Shown here one piece after another: positions 11,199-23,127 of a stretch of 64,000 bases of DNA. The notes under the pieces are model-generated. The model made no database searches, was not told the DNA's origin, and was given only the letters and a program-made list of their open reading frames with translations. Source of the DNA: Serpula lacrymans var. lacrymans S7.9 (Eukaryota; Basidiomycota; Agaricomycetes; Boletales; Serpulaceae); NCBI RefSeq assembly GCF_000218685.1, contig NW_006763292.1, positions 2,743,909 through 2,807,908 of the forward strand, in the 5' to 3' direction. The translations under genes were made by a program, and so were the position numbers. Each line of letters starts with the position of its first letter. Within the stretch, counting starts at the first letter, position 1.

Positions 11199-12660
11199 AT
11201 GGACATGACCTTGGCACCAATGGCACCCCCAACGTTTTCACCCCGGGGCCATCTTTTACCCGAAATTTGGTTGGGCGTCTTTAACCAACTTCCCCGTCAA
11301 AACATTCGTGATGTGACTTTGACCTGTCACTCCTTTCGTCATTTGGCCCAGCCCTTGCTTTTCCGGTCCTTGTCATTCTGTCCCTTCCTTGTGGACGGTC
11401 AAAACAACCGTGTTCTGCCAAAGAGAGAAATTCTTGAGAGGACAATGGCTAAATTACAATTTTGCTCGTCTGATCGTATCTCACATGCGATTCACACTTG
11501 TAAAGTTTTCTCTCGCCCTACTGTAGGCATCAGTGTCGACAGCACAGATGACTACAATTTCATCCTCGACTCTCTCCTGTGTGTTCTCCCTCGATTTGTC
11601 AATCTCAAGGCGCTGTCCTTCCTTTTCTTGGATTTGAACCACACCCAACTCAAACTGCTGTGTCGGCTACAGAGACTTCATAGTCTATTTCTCGGAGACT
11701 GTCATACCACTGCAGTAGAACCGCCACATTCACCCTTGAAAGTTGCGAAGGTCGAAGTAATGTCTGATAACTCCAGAGCATTCGTGCGATATCAATGGGG
11801 CGTTTCGATTCTTCATCCTCACCACCTCGAATCTCTCTCCTTCAACGAATTTCACGCTGCAGAGCATTTTTTACGCGATGTAGTTTCTAGAAATTCTAGA
11901 CTATCATTACAAAGTCTCTCCATCCCGCTATCTCTGGAGCTACTGCACGCCCTTCTTTCAGTGTTGCCACACTGTCCAATGCTGCAAGAACTGAGGTTAA
12001 TTCGGTCTGGAGAGAAGTCGAATTTTGATATCACTAATTCAAGTTTACCTGCACCATCACCAAAGTTTGCAAAATCTCTTTCGACATTTCATGGCCCATA
12101 TCAAGTGATCCCATTACTCGTTCGGGGCAACAGGTTGCGTCATTTATCTTTGTGGAACGCACGACCAACTACGGAGGTATCATTTATAGAGCCAGCGGAG
12201 TTGCGTGCTGTACTTCACCGATCCCGCGACATTGTCAAACATGTGGAGACATTGGAAGTTGATGTTACATACATCAACGAAATCGTTATGGACGTCGTCT
12301 GCTCGCTATTCCCAAATATCAAGTCCCTTTTTGTGTATACCAACCATGCTCTTCACAGCAACTCAACGTCTGGCTCGTACAACTTGGAGGTGATTTAATT
12401 ACCGTTGACTTTTTGGCTATCACTGACCCCGATCACACATAATGTAGACTTTAATGATGGCTTTGATCGATATGAAGATGCCGCCAGCCCTGCAGAAACT
12501 ACGTGTAAAATCACGAGCACGAGGTCCACGCTCGAATGAAGAAAGCACATATGCAGCTCTCAAACAGCGCTTAATTGATAAATATCCCAACCTGTGCTTC
12601 CGATATCTAGATGATTATGAGTTTATCATCACCCGAGGCTGCGAATATGGATCACATTGA
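11199..12660 (+). CDS. F-box/LRR-like protein
   Basis: Two coding exons, 11199-12389 and 12448-12660, joined in phase 0 over a 58-nt GT-AG intron; about 467 residues. A probable 5' UTR intron (donor gtaagt near 11139, acceptor tgtgtag just before the start) makes the ATG at 11199 (MDMTLAPMAPP) more likely than one 12 nt upstream. Residues 20-60 form an F-box: LLPEIWLGVFNQLPRQNIRD, then TLTCHSFRHLAQPLLFRSL. The rest is leucine-rich with LRR-like spacing (LESLSFNEF, LQSLSIPLSLELLHALL, LQELRLI, LRHLSLW, HVETLEVDV). F-box proteins link substrates to SCF ubiquitin ligases through Skp1; agarics carry hundreds of such genes and the substrate cannot be predicted. It ends YLDDYEFIITRGCEYGSH. It seems intact. 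Confidence 0.85.
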
Positions 12661-13151
12661 GCTCCGAGTCGGAGTCCTATGTGCCATTTTACGTGTGTGC
12701 AATACCTCATGTCGTCAGATACGCGAAGCTGATGTATATTACTCAGAATCTGCCCTCGGGTTCATGTAACCAAAACCTTATGACGGCTCCCACTCCCGCT
12801 TATACCGACTGTGCCGGAAACCATTGGTATAGCCTAGGTTCAGATCGTGCTGCCACGTTTCTGTATGGGAACGTTGTTCTAGATCTTCAGGTATCATGCT
12901 ACTGCATGCTCGAGGTCTCTTCGAGGAGTATTATCAAAGGCCGCTAATATAGCCTCATTCCCAAATGAAAGTTCACTTCGTGGCTTCAGATTCTATAGAC
13001 ATAACTTTACTTTAACCGATGGCCCATTCAAATCTGTCACTGGACTATTAGTAAATTGAGTGAGATTCTTCCGGTGGTTTTCAGCTTCGACCATTTGTAT
13101 TCAATGTGGCAGTCAAGAAACAAGGTTCTGTATCATTACCTATTTACCCGT
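12661..13151. other. Convergent intergenic region
   Basis: About 490 bp between the stop codons of the F-box gene and the converging DML1 gene. A 96-codon frame at 12657-12947 has no recognisable motif. I see only 3' UTR-like sequence. Confidence 0.4.
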
Positions 13152-15215
13152 TTACGTCTCGTCTTCTCCGGGCGCGTCTTCCTCCTTTTCATCGGGTCCA
13201 TCTCCGAGATAGCCATCACAGAGGACCCAAAGCTCATTGGCCAATTCCCTCAATTCATCATCCTCTAATCCGATCACGATTCCTTTCTTCTTCGTTGATA
13301 AACGTCCGATGAGTTTAGCATAGTCTGACAGCATGCCCGAGCTCGCGGTACCGGCGCCTAGGGATGAGAATACAGGTTTTGAGAGAGGTCGTGGGTACTG
13401 TGATTCGAAAATAGGGGGGAAGGATGTCGGAAGGGGATACGAAGGTGTAGTGGTACTAAATAGGGATCAGTACGTATGTTCATACTCTGCATCGAATAGT
13501 GATATACATACCAAGCATAAAACGGCGCACGCAGTGGCGATAGGTTGCACCAGTCGTCATAGACTTTTGTGTTTTCAGTAGAAAATCCTCGGATCACGTC
13601 CTCTCTTGAAAACTCAGTTTGTTTATGCTATTTGAAATGAGACGTTGGCAGGGGCGTGGAGATACTTAGATATACACTGACCGATGATAGTGTCGAGAAA
13701 TTGAGTCTGTTCTTAAAGGTTTGGGCAGATGATACGGGAAGTGTGCCGCTTAACTGCCCAAAGCGAACACTAGACCCATTTATACGGTTGCTCAAAGCTG
13801 ATATATCATGCGAACTTCCTTTCAATCTAAAGCGTGTGTGTCATGTATGGCCTGGCAAAGATTTTAAGTGGACGACTTACCTCAAGGGCAGAGTAGCAGA
13901 CTCTATGTGAGCTGAAAGTATGGCAGAAGTGTGGTATGGTTTCTCGCGCTGCACTGATAAGCTAAAGAAAAAATTTAAAAAATAGTCAAACACACATCGA
14001 ATTTGAGGTTATCCGCCCATGCGCCTTGAGGCCAATGACTTGGATGATAAATGGGAATGGTAGCGTCTGAAAGTTCGTTCAAGGCACGTAAACAAAGTGC
14101 ATCATTGACAGCTTCGTTAATTACGCTAGGCTAGATTTTCGATTTTGAGAAATAGTAGCAGCACAGCAGATTTGCCCACATACATTGCTGTTGACGTCGA
14201 TATGACCCGTATGTGTACTAGAAAGCAAGGCGAAGGTCAAAGCCTGGTTTTTGGGATATTCGTCTCGGAATGAGGAAAGCATGGAGCCGATGAAGGAGCC
14301 GAATGTCGATGTATCTTGTATTACTTGCAATCCCTAAGGGAGTTAGAAAGACAACTTCTCACGTGAGGAAAGCGAAAACTACCTGAAAATTGTCGCATTC
14401 CTCGATGAAGAGTCTCAGTGACTCTTCCATGAGTCCATTTTCCTTCAAAAATAGAGATTGTCAGAAGGCAAGTAGGTATGAGGGATTAGACAACAGACTT
14501 CATCAAAGCGACGGAAGGTTTCTTGTCCAACACTCCAGTCACCTGTGGTGGTTTCCCAATCTGCGACATCGGGTAACATCTGTACAGTCCTTGGACTGAA
14601 GAACACCCGGTTGAAATCAGACCAGTATCTGATGGACGCATCTGTGGTCTCTCCTACAGCATCCTCTGTCGTGTCCTCAGACATTTCTTCCAGATGGGTG
14701 TGATATTCGCTTTTTGACACAGGTTCTTGCTTATATTCAACTGTGTTTCCATCCCTGGCCACAAAAGGACATGGGATGAGCGAAGTTACATGTACCATAG
14801 TGACATCATCTAATACCATAGGATAGATCCTTCTTCATCCTCACCATTCTCGTCAGCGAGCCTGTTAGTTTTTGCGAGAGATCCAAAGTTGACTGAGCGA
14901 CAGTATCAATGCACGGTCGATGGCTGTCTTGTTGAAATTAGTCGTTACCTTTGCGATCGAAGAGAAGTAGTCTGGGACACAAAGTCGGCTCGTTCTTCAA
15001 TATTGAATGCAAATGTGAAGACACTGTCAGCGGTGTAAGGCATTATAGACGCAAGTAGACCATACATGGATGAGCCCTTCTCTAAAAGAGATATCATGCC
15101 TCACTATAGGATCTTCATCTTCATAATATGTGAAGTAACTTTCCTGGGTGTTCCAAAAGTGAGTTCCAACGTAGTTGGCGAATGTGCCAGCCTGAATGTG
15201 GATTATTTCTCTCAT
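13152..15215 (-). CDS. DML1/Misato tubulin-like mitochondrial inheritance protein
   Basis: Ten or so exons on the minus strand. It starts MREIIHIQAGTFANYVGTHF with the family hallmark HFWNTQESYFTY, followed by DISFREGLIH, NEPTLCPRLLLFDRK, VNFGSLAKTNRLADE, WDGNTVEYKQE, RYWSDFNRVFFSPRTVQMLP, GLQVIQDTSTFGSFIGSM and AILSAHIESATLPLR, and ends EKEEDAPGEDET. These match the Misato segment II and tubulin/FtsZ-like parts of the family in order. In yeast Dml1 is essential and affects mitochondrial DNA partitioning; in animals Misato acts in mitochondrial shape and the spindle. Splicing resolves to conserved sequence at each junction: for example the intron ending cccttttgtggccag joins TG to GGAT, giving WDG. 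The gene seems intact and of usual length. Its promoter lies toward 15216-15360. Confidence 0.93.
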
Positions 15216-16799
15216 TTCTCCGAAGTTACAATGGCGATGGAGACTCGAAAATGGCTGGTACCAGTCAACGGTGTCGACACTGCAAGTGAGATTTAGTGTT
15301 CAGTTGCCTGTTAAAGAAGATAAAGCGAATTCATGCAGCTGTGAGAAGAAGTTGCCATTCTGAGCCTCAGGCCTCAGTGCCAGTGAGCGTACTGTTTAAT
15401 TCACCCAACCTTGCAACTTGAACGCCCAACCATTTTTCAGAGTCTAGCTGTCCGTTTGGAGGTTTCAAGAGTACAATGTTCAAAGGAACCCATGATATTT
15501 CCAGGGTTCTACTAACACAGGAGGTGAGCATGTCGCAAGTAACTGGTGTTCTCTGCAACTTGAAATAATCACGTTTAGCATCACTGAAATCCTTACTCTT
15601 ATTCCAGTATTGAAATTCAGGGATGACATGAAGAAATGTACAGCGATGTAATATCAAAAGCTTTTGCGAAGATATCCCAAACATTGCCATACCACGCACA
15701 AGCAGTCTTCTTAACACTATAGATATCTATTCCATACAGCGGTTTGGATGAAGCTTTGGCATCCGTTCCCTTGCTCATTCCTGGGATATATTCGGAGGAT
15801 AACAGGTTTTGGGAATGGTAAACATGAGGCTCACAGAAACATGAAAGTAATATTATTCACCATAAATGCGTGTCGTGTTATGCATTCATGTTTGAGGATT
15901 CAAAATCGGACCTTCGTTTGATCGCAACGTTTCTTCCAGCATTCTCAGTGGACGAGGGGCTACGCACTCGATCCTCTCATGTCAATATTGCGCAAAGAAA
16001 AAGAAGGTGCAACAAGTAAAACGACTTTCGCACTCATCTCGCTGAATTTCGATTTCGTGCCAGCAAGGGACGGTTCATCATTGCCGATATAATGATTCCC
16101 TTTGAACCACCATCCGTGCCAACACTATACTCTGGAATCTTATCGACGGCTTGTGTATGCTGTATTCTGTGCTTCTTATCAGTCAAACCATATCATTTGT
16201 TGTACCTCATTATGCTATCGCGCGTAATTCATGATTGTATTGACATGCTTTTGTGAGTTCTTGTTTTCTACTATTACAAACTAACAGCAGCCTCAGACAG
16301 CGCCCCCCATGCTACAATATCGACGGTACTATGAACAACAACCTATCTCCTCCTGACGATATCATTTTATCGGCGTCTTACCCTATGCCCTCGCTGCAAC
16401 GTTATCATTACGCCTTGCAATGTGGCTTCTGGCTTCAGAAAGCCACCACAAAGGGGCAGTTTGTTGATACGGAAGACTGGAAGGTGCTTTTCAGATCTTA
16501 GCCACACCAGTGTTATGCTGCCTTGCCCAGACCAGTCCGCGAGCGCCTATTGATTTCTTCTTCTCGTAATAAGTATAGAGAAGAAATAATCTTACTTCCT
16601 GCTTGCACGCTCCATTCGACCTGATATCCATTCGACCTGATAAGGAAAGCCAAACATGCATCATACAAGACATCAGGCCGTGATATTCAAATGGGCGCTT
16701 ATCGATATGCTACTTATACCTATGTTCGTTCCCATGCCCCATCCCACCCCCCACCCCTCATCGTCGCTCCATCTCATCGTTGTCGTTCTTTCATCCACA
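15216..16799. other. Region between DML1 and NLR
   Basis: 1.6 kb with one moderate minus-strand frame at 15367-15717 (116 codons, ending VARLGELNSTLTGTEA), which I do not recognise and which may be a decayed or orphan coding piece. A plus-strand frame at 16253-16501 also lacks motifs. The right part should contain the NLR promoter. Nothing firm is supported. Confidence 0.35.
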
Positions 16800-18836
16800 A
16801 TGTCTGACCCCAACCGACTTAATCCCCATATTCCACAGTTCCAACGCAACGCTTCCGGTGAAGCCAGTAATCTCCACCACATCGAACAGAATACCTCTCT
16901 ATCAGTGCCCAGTGCTGGCATGTTCAATCACTCCGCAAACACCCACATTGAACCGAGCGCTTTTAACGAAATATCTGGAAGTCAGAACCACGTTGTAAAC
17001 AACATCACGAACGGTCCTCATGGCAAGTACAACGTTGTGTGGCGCGTGTCACCCTTTAGTTCTGAGCTGAATTATTGATGGTCAGCCACGCCGAGTTTAC
17101 ACCAGCTGCTACAACCTGTCAGCGCTTCGTACCAGAATCGCAGTGGAAGAAAAGCCCGATGTTTGCAAGGTACACGGAAAAATGTCTTAAAAACGATCAA
17201 AAAATGGGCGAATGATACTAAGTATCCAATTTTCTGGCTAAATGGCTCGGCCGGATGTGGGAAATCGACCATAGCGCAGACCATAGCAGAATGGTGTGTT
17301 GACCAGAAGAGACTTGGTGCCAGTTTCTTCTTTTTCAGAGGAACAGGAAATCGAGACAAAATCTCCCGCCTAATTCCTACGCTCGCTTTTCAGCTCTCGA
17401 CTGAAGTCGAAGGCATGGGACCATTGATAAAAGGCGCCCTCGGTAAGGAACCTTCTATACTGAATGAGTCGCTCAGCTATCAGTTTGGAAAACTGATCAT
17501 GGAACCCATGATTGCATGCTCAAAGCATAAATGGGATATCCTCAACCGGAAACGCATGGTAATAGTTATCGATGCTTTGGACGAATGTATACGCCAAGAT
17601 GGAGCATCGATGGAGGAATTCATTGACGTTGTTGTTGATGCCTGTGGGGCCAGGAAACGTCAGGTCCCTTTTCGTCTGTTCATCACTAGCAGGGTCGAAG
17701 AACATCTCCGTAAAAAGCTCGAAACTCCAGCCGCCAAAGGCATTACGCTCTAGTTGAAACTACAAAACTTTAATGCTGCAGAGGATATACACATCTATTT
17801 CCAGTCCGAATTCAAAAGAATATATGATGTGAACCGCCTAATTATGGTTGCGGATGGGGTGCTAGAGCCTTGGCCTTCTCCCGAAATCCTTGACATCCTC
17901 GTCAAAGAAGCTGCGGGATCATATATATACTCGTCCACATTCGTTGATTTTGTTGGTAGAGCCGGGGGTATGCCGCACCAGAAACTTCTGCATGCACTGA
18001 AAGCACATGGCCTAGACAGCTTGTATTCCCAGGTCCTCTCAAATGCTTTATATCCAGATGGTACCCCGGTTCCCATGGCTGATCTCTTACGGATCATGGG
18101 CATCCTCCTCCTAATCCAACGTCCACTACCCATCAAACATCAAGCTACCATAATGAATATTCCCCCACGACCCCTTGTAGAATCGTTCCTTAGCATTCAG
18201 TCCATCCTCCTCATGCCCGAATCTGACGACGATCCAGTGCAACTGGTCCACACATCTTTGCGCGACTTCTTGATGACCCCAGCACGTTCGGGAGCCTATT
18301 TCATTGATCCTCCTATTCGTCATATCTCCATTGCCATTGGGTGCCTAGATATCATGACAAAAAATAAAACAGAGTTTTGGTTTACGGATGAACCATTGCG
18401 ATACGCTTGCACAGAGTGGTTGGATCATCTTCGGAAAGCATTACCTGCAGAAGAAGGGCATTGTCCTTCGGATTTGTCTTTATCTGTCTCACTTAAATAT
18501 TCTCTGACGAATTTCACTAACAGTTCCCTTGGTCCTTGGCTGCATTCTATGATTATATTTACCAAATTAGCAAAGACAGAATCAAGTTGTTCCCCACTAG
18601 TAAGTGGCAACATTGACGCGAAGTATATCTCATCAAACTCTATACAGGAACTCTCGCGATACCCTCAAAGTTTACAGTCGACTTTAACTAGCCTAAATAA
18701 TATGCTAGGCCAAACAATTGTGCGAACCGTCTGTCATTTTACATGGTACATAATGATGAAGCATCTTCAACCTTTGGCCTACCACAATCGAAATCAGCTT
18801 GTGCGTCTAGTACTCGGATCATGCATAAATCATTAA
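16800..18836 (+). pseudogene. NACHT-domain NLR with in-frame stop
   Basis: Exon 1 (16800-17022) starts MSDPNRLNPHIPQF and has a polar N-terminus. Exon 2 starts at 17086; the only junction keeping frame uses a GC donor (G|GCAAGT). It then reads PVSASYQNRSGRKARCLQGT, typical of agaric NWD proteins, followed by Walker A GSAGCGKST (about 17248) and Walker B MVIVIDALDEC (about 17555), then LFITSRVEEHLRKKL. After GITL a TAG at 17751-17753 stops translation, yet the same frame goes on at once with LKLQNFNAAEDIHIYFQSEF, the expected next NACHT element, for 360 more codons to 18836 (QLVHTSLRDFLM and an AC-WLDHL segment). No intron removes the TAG. NACHT NTPases act in fungal non-self recognition and cell death. 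No C-terminal WD40, ankyrin or TPR repeats follow. It is read here as a recent pseudogene, a readthrough gene or a sequencing error. Confidence 0.82.
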
Positions 18837-19225
18837 TAGATTTACATCTTAACCTTAACAGCTGGTGCGTGGTCATAGATGCAACACGACACTATGTGGT
18901 CTGAAATTCGCGTTGGGGCGTTTTGATCGACAGATAGTAAGTTCGCTCAAAGTACCATAGACTACAGTTGACCTGAACTATTTACACAAACGCTTAGAAA
19001 GTAAGTGTTGCAATTATGTACAGTGTACTTGAAGAGATTGACCACATACAGGACGTAAGTAATATACCGTGTTTGATATACTTCTGGAAGATGGTTGATA
19101 AATATGACTCATGGTCATGGAATCAGTTGGTGCGTTTTTTTTGTTGTTCTGTGCTACTTATTGGCGCGTCGACCTATATGATTTGTTTCCACTTTTTTAT
19201 AGAACGAATTTATCAGCAGCGTAAG
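18837..19225. other. Spacer downstream of NLR
   Basis: About 390 bp. It includes the start (ATG at 19016) of the open frame that runs into the tandem array. Several splice-like motifs (gtaagt, tttatag) are present, so it may be a remnant of a spliced gene, but no family is recognisable. Confidence 0.35.
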
Positions 19226-19609
19226 TTCTTGTCCCTTCGCGAGCCAAACATTTGGCTGACTGTCATGGCCCCGGTGACGTTCTCAGCAAGTACGTTCCTC
19301 TTGTCCCTTTGCGAGCCAGACATTTGGCTGACTGTCATGGCCTTGGTGACGTTCTCAGTATGTACGTTCCTGTTGTCTCTTTGCGAGCCAGACATTTGGC
19401 TGACTGTCATGGCCTTGGTGACGTTCTCAGTTTGTACGTTTCTCTTGTCCCTTCGCGAGCCAGACATCTGGCTGACTGCCGTGGCCCCGGTGACGTTCTC
19501 AGCAAGTACGCTCCTCTTGTCCATTTGCGAGCCAAACATTTGGCTGACTGTCATGGCCTGGGTGATATCCTCAGCTTGTATGCCACCATTTGATGTATTT
19601 AGCAGGTAA
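19016..19609 (+). CDS. Hypothetical repeat protein over 72-bp array
   Basis: An uninterrupted frame of 197 codons starting MYSVLEEIDHIQD. Its second half is five copies of a 24-residue unit of the kind EPDIWLTVMALVTFSVC, hydrophobic enough to span a membrane, encoded by the 72-bp tandem array. A short segment before the array (FCCSVLLIGASTYMICF) is also hydrophobic. The 72-nt period is a multiple of three, so other frames on both strands stay open as well, which weakens the coding case. I do not recognise the protein. It may be a chance frame over a minisatellite, or part of a spliced gene with exons further right. Confidence 0.25.
   Translation: MYSVLEEIDHIQDVSNIPCLIYFWKMVDKYDSWSWNQLVRFFCCSVLLIGASTYMICFHFFIERIYQQRKFLSLREPNIWLTVMAPVTFSASTFLLSLCEPDIWLTVMALVTFSVCTFLLSLCEPDIWLTVMALVTFSVCTFLLSLREPDIWLTAVAPVTFSASTLLLSICEPNIWLTVMAWVISSACMPPFDVFSR
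19226..19580 (+). repeat. 72-bp tandem repeat, five units
   Basis: Five direct units of exactly 72 bp, anchored by the hexamer gagcca at 19241, 19313, 19385, 19457 and 19529. Each carries catttggctgactgtcatgg (catctgg and tgccgtgg in the fourth) and then gacgttctcag; the last unit decays after gtgatatcctcag. Units differ by a few substitutions and no indels, which suggests either recent amplification or selection on frame. Confidence 0.93.
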
Positions 19610-22179
19610 CGTCGCTAACTACATATCATTACAGATCGTATGTTTCGCCGTTGCCAACCTTTCTACAAAATTTACAGCTATGTTGTTTTGCACACTGTGA
19701 CCGGTGATCTTTAGGATGTAAGATGCTTCCTTTAGATATTTGTATATAAGCGCTAATGGAGCTAATGCCTTGGACATGTAATGTAGAAAGTATGTGTTTA
19801 GAGTCATTGCTGAAACCGATTTTCGATTAACTGATCGCTTTATTCACTTTTAGTGGGTGCGTTGTTCGTGCTATTTGACCTAGGGGACGTTAACCTAAAG
19901 TAAATATATTTTCTGTTCTCAGCTGGTATGTGAATCCATTCTGTTTATTTATAAGTTTCTAACGTCTTCCTACAGGAGGATCGAAGAAACAGAGGCGAGC
20001 CTGAACCGGCATCCGTTTTGAGAGAAGCCTTCTTTGGTGTGTTTTCAGTGTGAAATGCGCGATGTCCATGCCAAACTAAATGATGCATTCCTCTTCCACA
20101 GCGGTGCCGTAACATTCAAGGGGTTTTCAGTGTACAGGATGATTTGTCAAGGTGCATTACCGCTATGAATGAGACAAGGTATGGGTAATACTGTCTGCGT
20201 ATGCTGCCAGACTGCGACTTCAAATTATGAGCATTTTTTCTGGTTCGTTTCGGAGGCTGTGTCCTTTCATGGTGTTTACGCTGCGTGGGTCGAGGTTAGA
20301 GCCGAAGAAGATGTGAGAGAGAGTATTTGGATGGGCGGAAACGGATAGGAAGATAATGGGATGAGCGGAAGTATGGATGGGCTGGAAGGAAGGGAGTTGG
20401 ACAAGGCGTGTTTTCTTTTGTTCTTTGTGATGTATGTTTTCTCCGTGATGTATGTCTGCTCTGTGATGTATTCAACGTGCCAGGTTGCATGTGTTCTGAT
20501 TGCTCTGATTGTTGTTCTGTCAAATTCTTGCCTCTCAAGTTCCAACTGCGGTGCAAGTCTATGCTCGCCGCACAGTTGCTCGGAAATCCGATGGATTTTG
20601 CAAGGAAGAGGTACAAGACCCGGACAAATGGTGAACAGTGATATTGATTATCATTAAGTTGTGGGTGCGTACGAGGAATTTGGAACTATTCACAAATATA
20701 TGAAAGATAGCCCACCTTGGTTCTTCTTGCAAAAATATCTTGAACGAGCTTGCGTGCTAAGATAGTAATACTTGTACTCCTTCTCGATTCCAAGAGTATA
20801 TTCACTTGAACACACTATCTAGCATTGCAACAGACGATTCGTACCAGTAGTTGATATGACTATTTGAAGCATTGATAGTGATCCTGAGGGTAGAACTTAC
20901 CCAGGTCAATAGCGCCTTGTATACACCATGTACACGAAGTACGAAGTGATGTTTGATGTTCTCAAGCAAGAAACGAAGCCCGAGGTCGAAAGAACTGCTC
21001 GTCGCCGTCGGTTACAGTGTGGTGGAAGTCTGCCACACAAAGCTCCAGAGCACATGGAGCTTCTGCAAAGCCGCGTTTCAGTCTATTTCAGTCTACAGCA
21101 GACGAACTTGAGCACACTAAGAAATACCATACTTTTAAACAAAAAACATGATCAGAATACCAGAAAAACGTACACAATGGTTTACACGATTGTCATCTCA
21201 GGACTTTGTGCATGAACTTCTCTCGTTGCTTCATACTTCAGAAAGAATCAGGAGTACTCTCTAGGACACCCCGGTCAGTCTCATCCGAGATCTAATCCAG
21301 ACGTTTTGATAACAAGTTCACAAAACTTCGACGACTCTAACCATCGCACACATCCCTTCATGTGAAGACCAGCAAATACTATTACGCACGTGCACAGTAC
21401 AACAAACTCGATTCCAAAAGGTGTGGGACAGGGACAGGGCAGTAAGTAACCCGCGTGAGCTCTGGAGGATAGATACCGTGACGAATATGATTTTGGAGAC
21501 AATGGGAGACAGTAGAAAATGGGTGTCGTAATATTACGATTTCAGGGATAATCTGTCGAGGAAACTGTTGAGCTTCATCCGGCGGAGGCGCCTTATTATT
21601 TCCCTCACCAATACTACTACAACTTCAACTAGCCTACGAGGAAGTAACCCTACCGTGACAGTTTCCCATCACTCTCGTCGCTGAAGTTGGCGGCTATATC
21701 TTATCGTATAACATAACCCGGGTCCGGTCAGTTCGTCGCAACACAAGAACCAAAAATGAATGACCCCAAGTGTTGGTCCAATGGTCAAAGATTCCCTCGC
21801 TGTATGTATGTATGATTACTGGAATATCAACGATGTGCTGACTCACAATAATGAACTCTACGAAGGATACCCACATATGGCATGAGATCGCCAGTTCCGG
21901 CACAACCGCATTATTAGACGCTCGAGCTTAGATTCGACAAGGTCGGGATCACACAGCAAATACTAAACCATTTTTGACCTAGGTAATCTAGATCTGGGTC
22001 AAGCAGTGCAAAGGCGAAGTACTCCATGTTTCGACAGGCCCGTATTTTACGCAAATATGTGATATGCTTACCTCCGTAAATACCTCACTGCTACCTCAAG
22101 TCGTCAGCTATATAATGCACCCTGAAAGATTTAACATGATCACAGTCACCTTCAAGTTTACGCCTCAGCTTTGGCCAAC
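19581..22179. other. Unassigned region, 2.6 kb
   Basis: Contains splice-like signals and short frames but no recognisable family. Frames at 20276-20616 minus, 20361-20657 plus, 20928-21215 plus and 21694-21903 minus were examined; none shows a domain I can name. The segment near 20430-20470 has a short imperfect repeat of a gtgatgtatg motif. The right end should hold the BTB gene promoter. Confidence 0.35.
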
Positions 22180-23127
22180 ATGTTTACAGATGCACCTTCG
22201 CCGTTTGATCATCCCAAAGCAGATATCATATTACGTTCTTCAGACTACGTCTATTTTCGCGTCTTCAGACTATTCCTTTCGCTTGCATCACCTTTCTTCG
22301 AAGCGATGTTTGAGCTTCCGCAGCCGTCAGTGCATGACAGTGGGGACGAGATCAAGGATGGGCTGGTAGTTATTCCAGTAACCGAGGATAGCAGGACGTT
22401 GGATCATCTCCTCAGATTCTGCTACCCATCAACTTTGGCTGAGGATCCGAACTTGGAAGATTTGACAGACGTGGTACAGGTCTCGGAAGCCGCGAGAAAA
22501 TATTCCTTGGAGTTGATTGAGAAGAAAGTGGGGAACGCTCTGGGTAATCAAGCTATTCTGGAGAAGGAGCCATTTCGTGCTTTTGCCGTTGCTTGTGGCT
22601 CGAGGATGGAAGACGAAACAAGGACGGCCGCGCGGTACACGTTGCGTCATCCACTCATGCCCCCGAAGGTGAAGGAGCTTGAGCTGATTACAGCCGTAGA
22701 CCTTCGTCAACTCCTGCACTACCATGCGAAATGTGCAGACGCAGTGCAGACGTTAACTTCATTATCGTGGATGGAATATCACTATAGGGCTACGGGGGAT
22801 AGATGGCTGACAGACGTTTATCACTATGGCGAACACTGCGATTGCCCACGCACCAACAAGTATCGCTTCAAAGATAACTCCACGCCTCCAGACTGGTGGG
22901 CAGAGTATATGGACGCTACTTGGATTGCTCTGCGGGATAGACCATCTGGCACAACAGTTCTAAACGGTTTGGATGAAGCGGTCAAGAAGGCAAGGTCGAG
23001 ATGCTCGCGTTGTGGGTATAGAGTTTTGGAACATATGACGGAGTTTACTAGGGTTTTCGCAGATGCAGTTGAGAACTTGACAACGGAGGTGGGCCATCAT
23101 ATTCGTAAACTGAGCCACAGAGACTGA
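22180..23127 (+). CDS. BTB/POZ-domain protein
   Basis: Single-exon frame, about 315 residues, starting at the ATG at 22180 (MFTDAPSPFDHP). The BTB domain covers about residues 8-115: HPKADIILRSSDYVYFRVFR, LFLSLASPFFEAMFELPQ, VIPVTEDSRTLDHLLRFCYP and VSEAARKYSLELIEK. This is the usual arrangement of the large agaric BTB family (PFD-PxADIILRSSD). The C-terminal part has a Cys/His-rich stretch (HCDCPRTNKY and SRCSRCGYR) that may bind metal. BTB domains mediate dimerisation or Cul3 binding; the function of this one is unknown. The gene seems intact. Confidence 0.85.
   Translation: MFTDAPSPFDHPKADIILRSSDYVYFRVFRLFLSLASPFFEAMFELPQPSVHDSGDEIKDGLVVIPVTEDSRTLDHLLRFCYPSTLAEDPNLEDLTDVVQVSEAARKYSLELIEKKVGNALGNQAILEKEPFRAFAVACGSRMEDETRTAARYTLRHPLMPPKVKELELITAVDLRQLLHYHAKCADAVQTLTSLSWMEYHYRATGDRWLTDVYHYGEHCDCPRTNKYRFKDNSTPPDWWAEYMDATWIALRDRPSGTTVLNGLDEAVKKARSRCSRCGYRVLEHMTEFTRVFADAVENLTTEVGHHIRKLSHRD

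Noticed and set aside
17751..17753. Stop codon removed by splicing
   Set aside because: No GT or GC donor with an in-phase acceptor exists around it that would keep the conserved flanking sequence.
19213..19554. Minus-strand 113-codon frame over the tandem repeat
   Set aside because: It is open only because the period is a multiple of three; it has no start context or domain.
19226..19580. CRISPR or transposon terminal repeats
   Set aside because: A contiguous 72-bp tandem array with no spacers; a minisatellite-type repeat.
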